Below are positions 53,144-61,391 of a stretch of 64,000 bases of DNA, piece after piece; the stretch's first letter is position 1; every line of letters starts with the position of its first letter. Made by a program: the position numbers and the translations under genes. The notes under the pieces were generated by a model. That model had not been told where the DNA came from and made no database searches. It saw nothing but the letters and a program-made list of their open reading frames with translations. The stretch lies in assembly GCA_024666565.1 (NCBI GenBank), contig CP088295.1:4340001-4404000 (forward strand), read 5' to 3'. The DNA comes from Svornostia abyssi. GTDB taxonomy: Bacteria; Actinomycetota; Thermoleophilia; Solirubrobacterales; Solirubrobacteraceae.

Positions 53144-54010
53144 CTAGGCCGTCGTCGGCTGCTCTTCGTTGGCCCGGGCCTCCATCGCGACGGCGAGCTC
53201 CTGCACCGGAGCGGCCCGTTCCATGTGCCGGTCCAGCAGCGGGCCGATGATGCCGCGCAGGTGGAACAGCACCCGCCACACCGGCGGCACGATCACGCGG
53301 GGCGCGCGGCGTTCGATGCCCTGCGCCACGGCCTCGCCGGCCTGGTCGGGGGTCAGCCGCTTCGCGAGCACCCTGGGCAGCTGCTGCTGGACCTTCCCGC
53401 TCAGCGGGTCGTCGTCGATGCCCCGGTGGACCATCTCGGTGTCGATGAAGCCGAAGTAGCACGTGGTCGCGCTCGCACCGTGCTGCGCGAGCTCCACACG
53501 CAGCGCGCGGCCGAGCTGCTCGACGGCGGCCTTGCTCATCGCGTACGGCACCGCCCCCACGCCGTTGAGGAACGCGTACACCGACGCGACGACCACCACA
53601 TGTCCGCGACGCCGGATGATCTCCGGCAGCGCCGCCTCGACGGTCCGCACGACACCATGGGCGTTGACCTCGAACACCCGGTCGAAGCTCTCGCGCGACA
53701 TCGCGTTGAACGTCGCGGCCTTCGAGGCGATGCCGGCGTTCGCCATCACGATGTCGAGCCCGCCGAACCGATCCACGACCGTCGCGACCACGCGCTGCAT
53801 GGCGCCGAGGTCCGTCACATCGGCCGCGATGCCGACCGACTCGCCGCCCAGCTGCGCCGCCGCCTCATCACACGCCGCCTGGTCCAGATCGACGATGACC
53901 AGCGTCGCGCCCCGCCGCGCGAGTGCCCGCGCAGTGCCGAACCCGATGCCCCGGGCGCCGCCCGTGATGAGCGCGACCTTGCCGCGCACGTCGAGGTGCT
54001 CTGTTGCCAT
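53144..54010 (-). CDS. Short-chain dehydrogenase/reductase
   Basis: NAD(P)-dependent oxidoreductase, 288 residues. TGGARGIGFG cofactor loop, NAG in IVMANAGIAS, and catalytic Tyr/Lys in YAMSK. Its C-terminal 40 residues (RRAPRVIVPPVWRVLFHLRG) are an extension seen in some actinobacterial SDRs. The stop TAG is the CTAG at the IS border, so the reading frame was not shortened by insertion. It was probably in an operon with the amino-acid dehydrogenase before the IS arrived. Confidence 0.9.
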   Translation of the reverse strand: MATEHLDVRGKVALITGGARGIGFGTARALARRGATLVIVDLDQAACDEAAAQLGGESVGIAADVTDLGAMQRVVATVVDRFGGLDIVMANAGIASKAATFNAMSRESFDRVFEVNAHGVVRTVEAALPEIIRRRGHVVVVASVYAFLNGVGAVPYAMSKAAVEQLGRALRVELAQHGASATTCYFGFIDTEMVHRGIDDDPLSGKVQQQLPRVLAKRLTPDQAGEAVAQGIERRAPRVIVPPVWRVLFHLRGIIGPLLDRHMERAAPVQELAVAMEARANEEQPTTA

Positions 54011-54109
54011 CGATCGCTCTCCTGTCCTGGGTGGTGCGGGCGTCCCGCCGCTCCAGCTTCTCAGGCCGCCGCCGATCGATGAGGAAGACCCCCGTCAAGC
54101 GCTGCCCCC

Positions 54110-54832
54110 TTGACCCCCGATCACGCATCCGCCGACGCGCTCGTCGCGGCCATCGCCGAGGCCGACCGCCGCACGGCCGCGACGACCGCCGACGCGCTGC
54201 GTGCGCGTCCCGCCGCCGAGCCGGACCGGCTCCCGTCGTCGTTGCGCGACGTCGGCGCGGCGACCCGTGACGCGCTCGTGCTGCTCGAGCTCGTCGGCAA
54301 GGACCCCCTCGGCGGACCGGCCGCCCGCATGGCCCTCCAGTCCACCGCGCGGGCGCTGGACGTCGCCTCCCTCATCCTCGGTGACAGCGCCGTGCGCGCC
54401 CGGGGCGCGGGCCGAGACACGGCCGGCGATGGCGACATCGCCCTCGCGCGCCATCGCCTGGTGCACGTCCTCGAGCAGCAGGAGGCCGACATCACCCACC
54501 AGCTGCGCGACATCGAGGGGTTCGCGCTGACGATCCGCCGACTGCGCCTGAACGTCGACGCGCTCCCGCCCACACGCGGACTGCCGGAGGAGACGCGGGC
54601 GATCGTGACGGGGCTGGACGTGAACGGCAGGGTCGCGTCCCTGCGTACCGCGGTCGCGTCCAGCCACCGCACGGTCCCCAACCTCGTGACGCTCCGGCGC
54701 GACGGCGCCCTGCCGATGAGCCTCGATGTCCACGCGCGCGCGATCGAGGCATCCGCCGAGACCGCGCGCCTCATCGACGGGCTGCTCGACCTGCGCGGCG
54801 CGGTCGCCGCGCGCTGGCCTGACGTGGTCTGA
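54110..54832 (+). CDS. Helical hypothetical protein
   Basis: 240 residues, no signal or membrane helix, almost entirely helical with Arg/Asp/Ala-rich amphipathic segments (EQQEADITHQLRDIEGFALT, LDVHARAIEASAETARLIDG). No motif recognised. The only open start is TTG 54110 without a clear ribosome site, so the true start is uncertain. It ends 4 bp from the convergent TetR gene. Confidence 0.55.
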   Translation: MTPDHASADALVAAIAEADRRTAATTADALRARPAAEPDRLPSSLRDVGAATRDALVLLELVGKDPLGGPAARMALQSTARALDVASLILGDSAVRARGAGRDTAGDGDIALARHRLVHVLEQQEADITHQLRDIEGFALTIRRLRLNVDALPPTRGLPEETRAIVTGLDVNGRVASLRTAVASSHRTVPNLVTLRRDGALPMSLDVHARAIEASAETARLIDGLLDLRGAVAARWPDVV

Positions 54833-54836
54833 CCGC

Positions 54837-55439
54837 TTACGGAAGCAGGCCGAGCGCGCGGCGCATCGCGGCGCGGGTCCGATCGAGCGCCGCGTCGTCA
54901 CCGAGCAGCCGGCCCGCGACGCTGCCGCCCGACGCGAGGCTGTGCAGCTCGAACGCGACGTCGGCCGGATCACGGTCCGGCGGGAGGTCGCCTGCATCCC
55001 GCGCGTGCTGCGCCTCGGCCGTGAGGACCCCGAGCCACCGCCGCACCGCAGCCGCGACGTCGTCGTGGAGCGGCCCGGGCCGCGCGTCGTACTCGACCGA
55101 CGCCGTCGTGACGAAGCACCCGCCGCGGAACACTCCGCTGCGCAGGTGCGCGATCCACGCATCGACGATCGCCTCCAGCCGCGCGAGCCCCGGCTCAGCC
55201 GCGCTCGCCGGGCGCCACACCGCGTCGGTGAACCGCTCGATGGCGGCCTGCAGCACCGCGCGCTGGAGTGCTTCCTTGTCGCCGAACCGCCCGATGAGGC
55301 CGCTCTTGCTCATCGAGAGCTCGCCGGCGAGCCGCCCGATGGTGATGCCCTCGAGCCCTTCGACCGACGCGAGATCGACCGCGGCCGAGACGGCGCTGGC
55401 CCGGCTGTCGGCAACATCGGCGGCGGATCGGCGGGGCAT
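54837..55439 (-). CDS. TetR-family transcriptional regulator
   Basis: 200 residues. HTH region EGITIGRLAGELSMSKSGLI then GRFGDKEALQRAVL. The ligand domain shows FRGGCFVTTASVEYDARPGP, a common TetR_C_16-like segment. ATG 55439 is preferred over 55448: it sits 7 nt behind a perfect TATAAT, whereas 55448 overlaps that box. It is divergent from the metallo-hydrolase operon and likely represses both directions. Confidence 0.92.
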   Translation of the reverse strand: MPRRSAADVADSRASAVSAAVDLASVEGLEGITIGRLAGELSMSKSGLIGRFGDKEALQRAVLQAAIERFTDAVWRPASAAEPGLARLEAIVDAWIAHLRSGVFRGGCFVTTASVEYDARPGPLHDDVAAAVRRWLGVLTAEAQHARDAGDLPPDRDPADVAFELHSLASGGSVAGRLLGDDAALDRTRAAMRRALGLLP

Positions 55440-55446
55440 GCCCCGC

Positions 55447-55478
55447 ATTATATAAAACGAACGATCGTTCTGTATAGT
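55447..55478. promoter_or_regulatory. Divergent promoters with TetR operator GAACGATCGTTC
   Basis: Minus-strand -10 TATAAT (55452-55447) and plus-strand -10 TATAGT (55473-55478) flank a perfect 12-bp palindrome at 55459-55470. Binding there would cover both promoters. Both -10 boxes lie 7-8 nt from start codons (55439 and 55487), so both mRNAs look leaderless. Confidence 0.75.
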
Positions 55479-55486
55479 CCGGGCGC

Positions 55487-56293
55487 ATGAACCTCACATG
55501 GCTGGGCTGGGCAGGAGTGGAGCTGGAATCCGGCGGCGCGACTGTGGTGGTCGACCCGCTCGACGACCCCGCTGCGGTGTTCGCGCCCCTGGGCGACCAC
55601 GCCGCGGGGACGCCGCTTCCGGAGGTGGTCGCGCCGCGTGCGGGCACCGCGGTCGCCGGGCTCGTCACGCACCTGCATCGCGACCACGCCGACGCGAGGG
55701 CGCTCGCGACCGCCCTCGCCCCCACAGCGCCGGTCCTCGAACCACCGGCGGGCGGCGGCGAGGGCCTGGAGGAGCTCGCGCTCGCCCAAGCCGAGTACGA
55801 ACTGACCGCGGCGGGGTTCGATCGCACGCGGGTCACGCCGTGGGAATCGGTGGCGGCCGGACCATTCACGCTGACCGCCCTGCCCGCGGCCGACGGGGTC
55901 GGGGACCCGCAGGTCGCGTGGCTCGTCGAGGCCGGCGGCGTCCGCGTCCTGCACCTCGGCGACACGATGTTCCACGGGTACTGGTGGCGCATGGCGCTGC
56001 GCCACGGCCCGTTCGACGTCGTGCTCGTCCCGGTCAACGGCGCGGTCCTCGGCTTCCCGCACCGTACCCCGGCCAGCCCGCTGCCGGCCGCGCTCGACCC
56101 CGAGCAGGGCGCCGTCGCCGCCGAGATCCTCGGGGCCCGGCTGGCGATCCCCATCCACGCCGAGGGCTACGAGATCGACGGCGTCTACCAGCCGGTTCCG
56201 GACGCCGCCGAGCGCTTCGCCGCCGCGGCCGCCGAACGCGGCGTTCGGGCCCGTGTTCTCGACGTCGGCGAGAGCATCGAGGTCAGCGGATGA
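55487..56293 (+). CDS. Metallo-beta-lactamase-fold hydrolase (UlaG/L-ascorbate-lactonase-like)
   Basis: 268 residues. Zinc motif HLHRDHADA, further His in VLHLGDTMFHG and the C-terminal IHAEGYEIDG region; the short WLGWAGVELESGG start is typical of the UlaG-type MBL family. Substrate unknown. First gene of an operon under the TetR operator; ATGA overlap to the next gene. Confidence 0.85.
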   Translation: MNLTWLGWAGVELESGGATVVVDPLDDPAAVFAPLGDHAAGTPLPEVVAPRAGTAVAGLVTHLHRDHADARALATALAPTAPVLEPPAGGGEGLEELALAQAEYELTAAGFDRTRVTPWESVAAGPFTLTALPAADGVGDPQVAWLVEAGGVRVLHLGDTMFHGYWWRMALRHGPFDVVLVPVNGAVLGFPHRTPASPLPAALDPEQGAVAAEILGARLAIPIHAEGYEIDGVYQPVPDAAERFAAAAAERGVRARVLDVGESIEVSG

Positions 56294-56574
56294 CCTGGGT
56301 GCTCATCGTCCACGAGGTCGCTGACTACACCACCTGGAAGGCGGTGTTCGACGACGCCGCCGCGCGACGCCGCGCAGCTGGCGAGCGGGCGTTTCAGGTG
56401 CTGCGCGCCGAGCACGAGCCGAACAGCGTCGTGCACTTCTCCGAGTGGGTGTCCCTCGACGACGCACGACGGTTCTTCCACTCGCCGGAGCTGGAGGCGA
56501 TCCGCGCGCAGGCAGGGGTTCGCGCGCCGCAGTTCCTGTACCTCGAGGAGGTCGACCGAGGCCGTCTCGGTTAG
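56290..56574 (+). CDS. Small dimeric alpha/beta-barrel-type protein
   Basis: 94 residues with the beta-alpha-beta pattern of the ABM/stress-responsive barrel superfamily: VLIVHEVADYTTWKAVFDDA at the start and SVVHFSEWVSLDDARRFFHS in the second half. Function unknown; possibly a monooxygenase or ligand-binding partner of the metallo-hydrolase. Start ATG 56290 overlaps the upstream stop. Confidence 0.65.
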   Translation: MTWVLIVHEVADYTTWKAVFDDAAARRRAAGERAFQVLRAEHEPNSVVHFSEWVSLDDARRFFHSPELEAIRAQAGVRAPQFLYLEEVDRGRLG

Positions 56575-56583
56575 CGTGACGGC

Positions 56584-56931
56584 ATGACCGAAGCCCCCGT
56601 CTGCCCGGAATGCGCCAGCGAACACTCCTACGAGCTGGGCGGGTTCCAGGTCTGCTCGATGTGCGGCCACGAGTGGCTGCTCTCCGCCGCCGATGAGCCG
56701 GCCGCGGGCGAAGCGGTCATCCGTGACGCCGTCGGCAACGCGCTCGCCGACGGCGACACCGTCACCGTGATCAAGGATCTGAAGGTCAAGGGCGCCTCCG
56801 GCCCGATCAAGGTCGGGACGAAGGTGCGCAACATCCGCCTCGTGCAGGGCGTCGGCGACCACGACATCGACTGCAAGGTCGACGGGTTCGGCCCGATGCA
56901 GCTGAAGTCCAGCGTGGTCAAGAAGGCCTGA
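56584..56931 (+). CDS. YjdM/PhnA-family zinc-ribbon protein
   Basis: 115 residues. N-terminal zinc ribbon ([18 protein letters not shown] then CGHEW) and C-terminal SH3-like PhnA domain ([29 protein letters not shown]). Old annotation ties it to alkylphosphonate use, but the phn genes are absent here; the function of YjdM is not established. Confidence 0.92.
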   Translation: MTEAPVCPECASEHSYELGGFQVCSMCGHEWLLSAADEPAAGEAVIRDAVGNALADGDTVTVIKDLKVKGASGPIKVGTKVRNIRLVQGVGDHDIDCKVDGFGPMQLKSSVVKKA

Positions 56932-57041
56932 GGCGAGCGCCCCGGCGCCAACCGCGCGCCGTCCTGTCGATTCCCGCCACCTCGCGCGACCAGTGTGCGA
57001 CGTTCCGCACCGGGCGGAACACGGAATCCAGGAGTCACACC

Positions 57042-57419
57042 ATGCGCTACATGCTGCTGCTGCACCACCCCGAGGAGCTGCGCCACGCCCCGGGGTCGCC
57101 CGAGTTCCTCGCGGGAGTCGAGCGCTTCAACGCGTTCCACGCCGAACTTGCCCGCCGCGACATCGCGTGGGACGGCTTCCCGCTCCAGCCCTCCCCCACC
57201 GCCACCTCCGTCCGGGTGCGCGACGGTGAGACCGTGGTGTCCGACGGCCCGTTCGCTGAGCTGAAGGAGCAGCTCGGCGGGTACTACGTCATCGACCTGC
57301 CCGACCTCGATGCCGCGATCGAGATCGCCGCGATGGTGCCGTGGGCCGCGGAGGGCACCGTCGAGATCCGCCCGCTCGCGTCGCTCGACGCGCCCGAGCT
57401 GGTGTCGCCGCAGACGTGA
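57042..57419 (+). CDS. DGPF/YciI-family protein
   Basis: 125 residues with the DGPF signature (VVSDGPFAELKEQLGGYYV) of the YciI-like/DGPF family. It starts RYMLLLHHPEE. These proteins are constant partners of ECF42 sigma factors and are thought to be regulated by them; the activity is unknown. GTGA overlap with the sigma gene. A GGAG site precedes ATG 57042. Confidence 0.93.
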   Translation: MRYMLLLHHPEELRHAPGSPEFLAGVERFNAFHAELARRDIAWDGFPLQPSPTATSVRVRDGETVVSDGPFAELKEQLGGYYVIDLPDLDAAIEIAAMVPWAAEGTVEIRPLASLDAPELVSPQT

Positions 57420-58657
57420 GCGACGCCGCCGCCCACGCGGCGCTCGAACAGCTGATGCGCGACGACCGGGCGCGGATCATCGCGTCGATCGTCCGCACCA
57501 CGCGCGACCTCGATCTCGCCGAGGACGCGCTCGCCGATGCCCTTGCCGCGGCCGCCACCGGGTGGCCGCGGACGGGCATCCCCGAGGAGCCCGCCGCCTG
57601 GGTGCTGACCGTCGCCCGGCGGCGCGCGATCGACCGACTGCGGCGCCGCACCCGCGACGACCGGTCCGACGCCGCCCTCGCTGAGCTCGAACGCACCCCG
57701 TCCGCGCCGCCCGCAGACGGCACCCTGCCCGATGAGCGCCTGGAGTTGCTGTTCGCGTGCTGCCATCCGGCGCTCGCCCTCGACGCGCGCATCGCCCTCA
57801 CGCTGCGCGCAGTCGCCAGACTGACCACCCCCGAGATCGCAGCGGCGTTCCTGACCTCCGAGACCGCCATGGCGCAGCGGCTCGTCCGGGCGACCCGGCG
57901 ACTGGCAGACAGCGGGATTCCGATCGAGGTGCCGTCCCCCGAGCAGCTGCCCGAGCGGCTGGACGGGGTGCTGGGCGTCATCTACCTCGTCTTCAACGAG
58001 GGCTACGCGGCGAGCGGCGACGCCCCGCGCGTGCGCGTGGACCTCTGCGACGACGCGATCCGGCTCGGCCGGCTCCTGAGCGTGCTGCTCCCCGACGAAC
58101 CGGAGGTCCTTGGGCTCACGGCGCTCATGCTGTTCCATGACGCCCGCCGGGCCACGCGGGTCGACGCGGACGGGCTCGCCGTCCTGCTGGAGGACCAGGA
58201 CCGCGCCCGGTGGGACCGCGCACGGATCGCCGAGGCCGACGGTCTGCTCGAGCGGGCGCTCCTGGTCGGGCGGCGAGGCCCATACCTCGTGCAGGCGTGC
58301 ATCGCCGCGCTGCACGCCTCCGCCCCCAGCGCGGAGGACACCGACTGGGCGCAGATCGTCGCCCTCTACGGGGCGCTGCTCGAGCTGCGGCCGTCGCCGG
58401 TCGGCGAACTCGCGCGCGCGGGCGCTGTAGGAATGCGCGACGGGCCGGACGCCGGACTGCAGGCCGTCGACGCCGTCCGCGCGCGTCACCCCGACCACGA
58501 CCCCGGCCGCGTCGCCGCGGTCCGCGCCGACCTGCTGCGCCGCGGCGGGCGGACCGACGAGGCCATGGCGGCCTACGAGACGGCCATCGCCCGTCTGCCC
58601 GCCGAAGCCGAGCGCGCGTTCCTGCGCGCCCGGCTCGGTGAGCTCGCCGATCAGTGA
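57416..58657 (+). CDS. ECF42-type RNA polymerase sigma factor with C-terminal extension
   Basis: 413 residues: sigma regions 2 and 4 in the first 180 (RDLDLAEDALADALAAAA, VARRRAIDRLRRRTRD, RLTTPEIAAAFLTSETAMAQ), then about 230 residues of helical, TPR-like extension starting with GVLGVIYLVFNEGYAASGD. This extension replaces an anti-sigma factor in the ECF42 group. GTG 57416 overlaps the DGPF gene. Confidence 0.93.
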   Translation: MSDAAAHAALEQLMRDDRARIIASIVRTTRDLDLAEDALADALAAAATGWPRTGIPEEPAAWVLTVARRRAIDRLRRRTRDDRSDAALAELERTPSAPPADGTLPDERLELLFACCHPALALDARIALTLRAVARLTTPEIAAAFLTSETAMAQRLVRATRRLADSGIPIEVPSPEQLPERLDGVLGVIYLVFNEGYAASGDAPRVRVDLCDDAIRLGRLLSVLLPDEPEVLGLTALMLFHDARRATRVDADGLAVLLEDQDRARWDRARIAEADGLLERALLVGRRGPYLVQACIAALHASAPSAEDTDWAQIVALYGALLELRPSPVGELARAGAVGMRDGPDAGLQAVDAVRARHPDHDPGRVAAVRADLLRRGGRTDEAMAAYETAIARLPAEAERAFLRARLGELADQ

Positions 58658-58664
58658 GCCCGCG

Positions 58665-58688
58665 GTTCACCCCCGCCCCGATCGGGTA
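58665..58688 (+). promoter_or_regulatory. Candidate SigB/SigF-type general-stress promoter
   Basis: GTTCAC (58665-58670), 13 bp, then GGGTA (58684-58688) fits the GTT...GGGTA form of stress sigma factors SigB/SigF. It lies 70 bp before the ferritin-like stress gene. Confidence 0.4.
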
Positions 58689-58758
58689 GCCCCAAGGACA
58701 GCGGCCCGCCGAACGCGACGCCGCGCCCGCCGCACCCAATCCCGATCCGGGAGGCCCT

Positions 58759-59778
58759 ATGTCTCAGGCCCGACGCATGACCCTGCGCTACCTCGAAGAA
58801 GCGCATGCCACCGAACTCACCCTGCTCCGCGATCTGCAGGCGCAGATCGCCATGACCCCCGCAGGCCCCTACCGCACCGACCTCGAGCGCCATCTGCGCG
58901 AGACGAAGGACCACGCCGAGCGCGTGCAGCAGCGCGCCCGCGAGCTGGGCCTGCGCCGCGACCCGGTCCGCATGGGCCTCGGGCTCGCAGAGGCGGCCTT
59001 CGGCCAGGCCATGAGCCTCGGCCGCGCGCCGCTCGTCCTCCTGCGCGGGAGCGGCGGCGAAGAGAAGCTGCTGAAGAACGCCAAGGACGCCGCCGCGAGC
59101 GAGGCGCTGGAGATCGCGACGTACACCGCCATCGAGCGGCTCGCCCAGCAGGTCGGCGACACGACCACCGAGCGGCTGGCGACATCGATCCGCGCCGACG
59201 AGGAGCGGATGCTCGAGCGCCTGAGCAAGCACATCCCCGAGCTCACCGACGCCATGGTCGCGGCGCAACTGCATGACGACCCGTCCTACGAGGCCGCGCG
59301 GACCGGCGCCGCGGACGCCGCCCGCAGCGCCGCACGCACGGCCCAGTCCACGGCCCGGCGCGCCGGCGGCACGGCGAAGCGCCAAGCCCGCCGCGCACCC
59401 GGCGCGGCCACCGTCGAAGGCGAGGCGCGAGGCCTGGTGGCGTCCTCCGCGGACCTGCCGATCACCGGGTACGACGACCTCACCGCCGACGAGATCACGA
59501 CCAAGCTCACCGGCCTGACCCAGATCGAGCTCGGCGTCATCGACGGCTACGAGCGCCGCCATGACAGCCGCAGCACGGTGCTGAACCGCATCGCTGAGCT
59601 GCGCGGCTCCCAGCCGTGGGCGGGTTACGACGAGCAGACCGCCACGGAGATCCGCTCCGCGCTCGCCGACGCCGACGAGGACACGCGCGGCACGGTCCGC
59701 GGCTACGAGCGACGGCACAAGGCGCGCCAGAGCGTCCTCGCCGCCGCCGAGCGCACACCGTCGGGCTCGTCGTCCTGA
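58759..59778 (+). CDS. Ferritin-like (DUF892/YciE-type) protein with two C-terminal repeats
   Basis: 339 residues. The N-terminal four-helix part (TLRYLEEAHATELTLLRDLQ, HLRETKDHAERVQQRARELG, ADEERMLERLSKHIPELTDA) has the spaced Glu/His of DUF892 ferritin-like stress proteins. An Ala/Arg linker follows, then two related modules of about 50 residues at about 232-285 (ITGYDDLTADEITTKLTGLT) and 287-335 (WAGYDEQTATEIRSALADAD), each ending YERRH. Strong GGGAGG ribosome site. Role: oxidative or general stress; metal use not shown. Confidence 0.8.
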   Translation: MSQARRMTLRYLEEAHATELTLLRDLQAQIAMTPAGPYRTDLERHLRETKDHAERVQQRARELGLRRDPVRMGLGLAEAAFGQAMSLGRAPLVLLRGSGGEEKLLKNAKDAAASEALEIATYTAIERLAQQVGDTTTERLATSIRADEERMLERLSKHIPELTDAMVAAQLHDDPSYEAARTGAADAARSAARTAQSTARRAGGTAKRQARRAPGAATVEGEARGLVASSADLPITGYDDLTADEITTKLTGLTQIELGVIDGYERRHDSRSTVLNRIAELRGSQPWAGYDEQTATEIRSALADADEDTRGTVRGYERRHKARQSVLAAAERTPSGSSS

Positions 59779-59788
59779 CGAGCCCCAG

Positions 59789-59835
59789 GGCGGGCGGTCG
59801 GGCCGCGGACTAGTTCCGCGCGTCGACCGCCCGCC
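59789..59835 (+). terminator. Hairpin after the ferritin-like gene
   Basis: 12-bp outer stem (59789-59800 with 59824-59835) enclosing a second 6-bp stem. It starts 10 bp after the stop. The remaining 195 bp before the next gene hold no recognisable element. Confidence 0.65.
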
Positions 59836-60030
59836 GCAGCTCGTGGTGCTCGCCCATCCCATCGGTCGCTTGTCGACCGTTCCCGTCCCCGGTTGAGTGA
59901 CGCCCCCACGAGACCCGTTTCCGTCCAGTGAAAAACGCCACGGTTACGTAGGGACTGCTGAGTACCTCGAACATCCGTCGAGTGCCGGGTCCCCACTACA
60001 GGGTCAGACCGACCGTCCGACTAGGGGGCC

Positions 60031-60264
60031 ATGACCATCCCGCCTTCCTCCCCCCGCGCCAGCGCCGGCGCGCGTCGCGGCTCGCGCGCCTCGATGCCGA
60101 CGTGTGGCGTGTGTGGCAAGACCTTCCCGCAGCCGCCCCGGGGCGCGTCCATGAAGACCGTCTCATGCGGCCTCGGCTGCACCGTGACCATCCGGCGCAC
60201 CGGCGTCGGAAGCTGGACGACCAAGACCCTGCTCGCCGACGGCACCACCGGCGCCGGCGCGTAA
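60031..60264 (+). CDS. Small zinc-ribbon-like protein
   Basis: 77 residues: Ser/Arg-rich start, then CGVCGKTFPQ and CGLGCTVTI, four Cys placed as a zinc knuckle, and a Thr/Gly end. Function unknown. It stands 42 bp before the MCP-like gene, on the same strand, and may be co-transcribed. Confidence 0.55.
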   Translation: MTIPPSSPRASAGARRGSRASMPTCGVCGKTFPQPPRGASMKTVSCGLGCTVTIRRTGVGSWTTKTLLADGTTGAGA

Positions 60265-60306
60265 CGCCCACCTGACCGAACCCGGGAAACAAGGAGCCCG
60301 CCCACC

Positions 60307-61341
60307 ATGCCCCAGCGCGTCGTCCACCTCGCCAACGAGGTCAGCGAACTGGCGACGGAGAAGCTGCGCGCGATCGAGCGCGTCGCCAACCAGACCCAGA
60401 TGCTGGCGCTCAACGCCCGCATCCAGGCCGCCCACGCGGGCGAACGGGGCGCTGCGTTCTCGGTCGTCTCCGAAGAGGTCGGGCAGGTCGCCGGCCACGT
60501 CAAGGCGCTCTCCGAGGGCCTCTCCGAGGAGCTCGCCCCGCGCGTCGGTGAGATCGATCGTCTCGGCCGCGACCTCGTCGAGTCGGTCCCCGGCCAGCGT
60601 GCCACCGATCTCGCGCTCTACGCCGTCGAGCTCATCGACCGCAACCTCTTCGAGCGCAGCTGCGACGTCCGCTGGTGGGCGACCGACGCGGCCGTCGTCG
60701 ACGTCTGCGCCGACCCGCAGGCCGAAGGCGCGGTCCAGTACGCGTGCCACCGCCTCGGGGTCATCCTCAGCAGCTACACGGTGTACCTCGACCTGTGGGT
60801 CGCCGACCGCAGCGGCCGCGTCATCGCGCACGGCCGCCCGGACCGCTACCGCGACGTCATCGGCACGGACGTCAGCGCCGAGCCGTGGTTCCAGAAGTCG
60901 ATGGCCACGCGCAGCGGCGAGGACTTCGCGGTGGACGACATCACCCGCAACCAGCGCCTCGACAACGAGCCCGTCGCCACGTACGCGACCGCCATCCGGA
61001 CCGGCGGCGAGACGAACGGCGAGGCGATCGGCGCGCTCGGCATCTTCTTCGAGTGGGGCCCGCAGGCCCAGGGCATCGTCGACGGCCTGCGCATGAGCGA
61101 CGAGGAGCGCCCGCGCACCCGCGCGATGCTGCTCGACGCCAACCACCGCGTGATCGCGTCGACCGGCGGGGAGGGGCTCCTCACCGAGCACTTCCCGCTG
61201 CGGACCGACAACCGCGAGGGCGGCTACTACACCGAGGGCAACCGGATCATCGGCTTCCACCGGACCCCCGGCTACGAGACCTACGAAGGCCTCGGCTGGC
61301 TCGGCTGCATCGTCCAGGAGCGGGCCGACACCCAGCTGTGA
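60307..61341 (+). CDS. Soluble MCP-like sensor: signalling tip followed by Cache-like domain
   Basis: 344 residues, no membrane helix. The N-terminal 75 residues are a miniature methyl-accepting signalling hairpin (RVANQTQMLALNARIQAAHA, GERGAAFSVVSEEVGQVAGH). The rest is a sensory Cache/PAS-like fold (YTVYLDLWVADRSGRVIAHG, DRYRDVIGTDVSAEPWFQKS). This is the reverse of the normal chemoreceptor order. The usual tip Glu is Gln (ARIQAAHAG). It may signal to a CheA/CheW-like system elsewhere; none is in the window. Confidence 0.8.
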   Translation: MPQRVVHLANEVSELATEKLRAIERVANQTQMLALNARIQAAHAGERGAAFSVVSEEVGQVAGHVKALSEGLSEELAPRVGEIDRLGRDLVESVPGQRATDLALYAVELIDRNLFERSCDVRWWATDAAVVDVCADPQAEGAVQYACHRLGVILSSYTVYLDLWVADRSGRVIAHGRPDRYRDVIGTDVSAEPWFQKSMATRSGEDFAVDDITRNQRLDNEPVATYATAIRTGGETNGEAIGALGIFFEWGPQAQGIVDGLRMSDEERPRTRAMLLDANHRVIASTGGEGLLTEHFPLRTDNREGGYYTEGNRIIGFHRTPGYETYEGLGWLGCIVQERADTQL

Positions 61342-61378
61342 CGGCAGGCCGCGCATCTCGCCGAGGTGCGCGGTTCGT

Positions 61379-61384
61379 TACCCT
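61379..61384 (+). promoter_or_regulatory. -10 box TACCCT of the FKBP gene
   Basis: TACCCT ends 7 nt before GTG 61392, another leaderless-type start. Confidence 0.4.
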
Positions 61385-61391
61385 GCCCGCC

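Larger units (their letters stand above)
52147..53147 (-). mobile_element. IS982-type insertion sequence
   Basis: About 993 bp (52151-53143) with perfect 17-bp terminal inverted repeats ATGGTTGATTCCACGCG, flanked on both sides by CTAG (52147-52150, 53144-53147), which is best read as a 4-bp target duplication. Because CTAG is self-complementary it could also belong to the repeats. One transposase gene, minus strand. Size, one gene and DDE type fit IS982. Confidence 0.9.

Noticed and set aside
52147..53147. CTAG plus 17 bp read as a 21-bp terminal repeat
   Set aside because: Possible because CTAG is self-complementary. The restored SDR stop and dehydrogenase start after excision favour CTAG as the target duplication.
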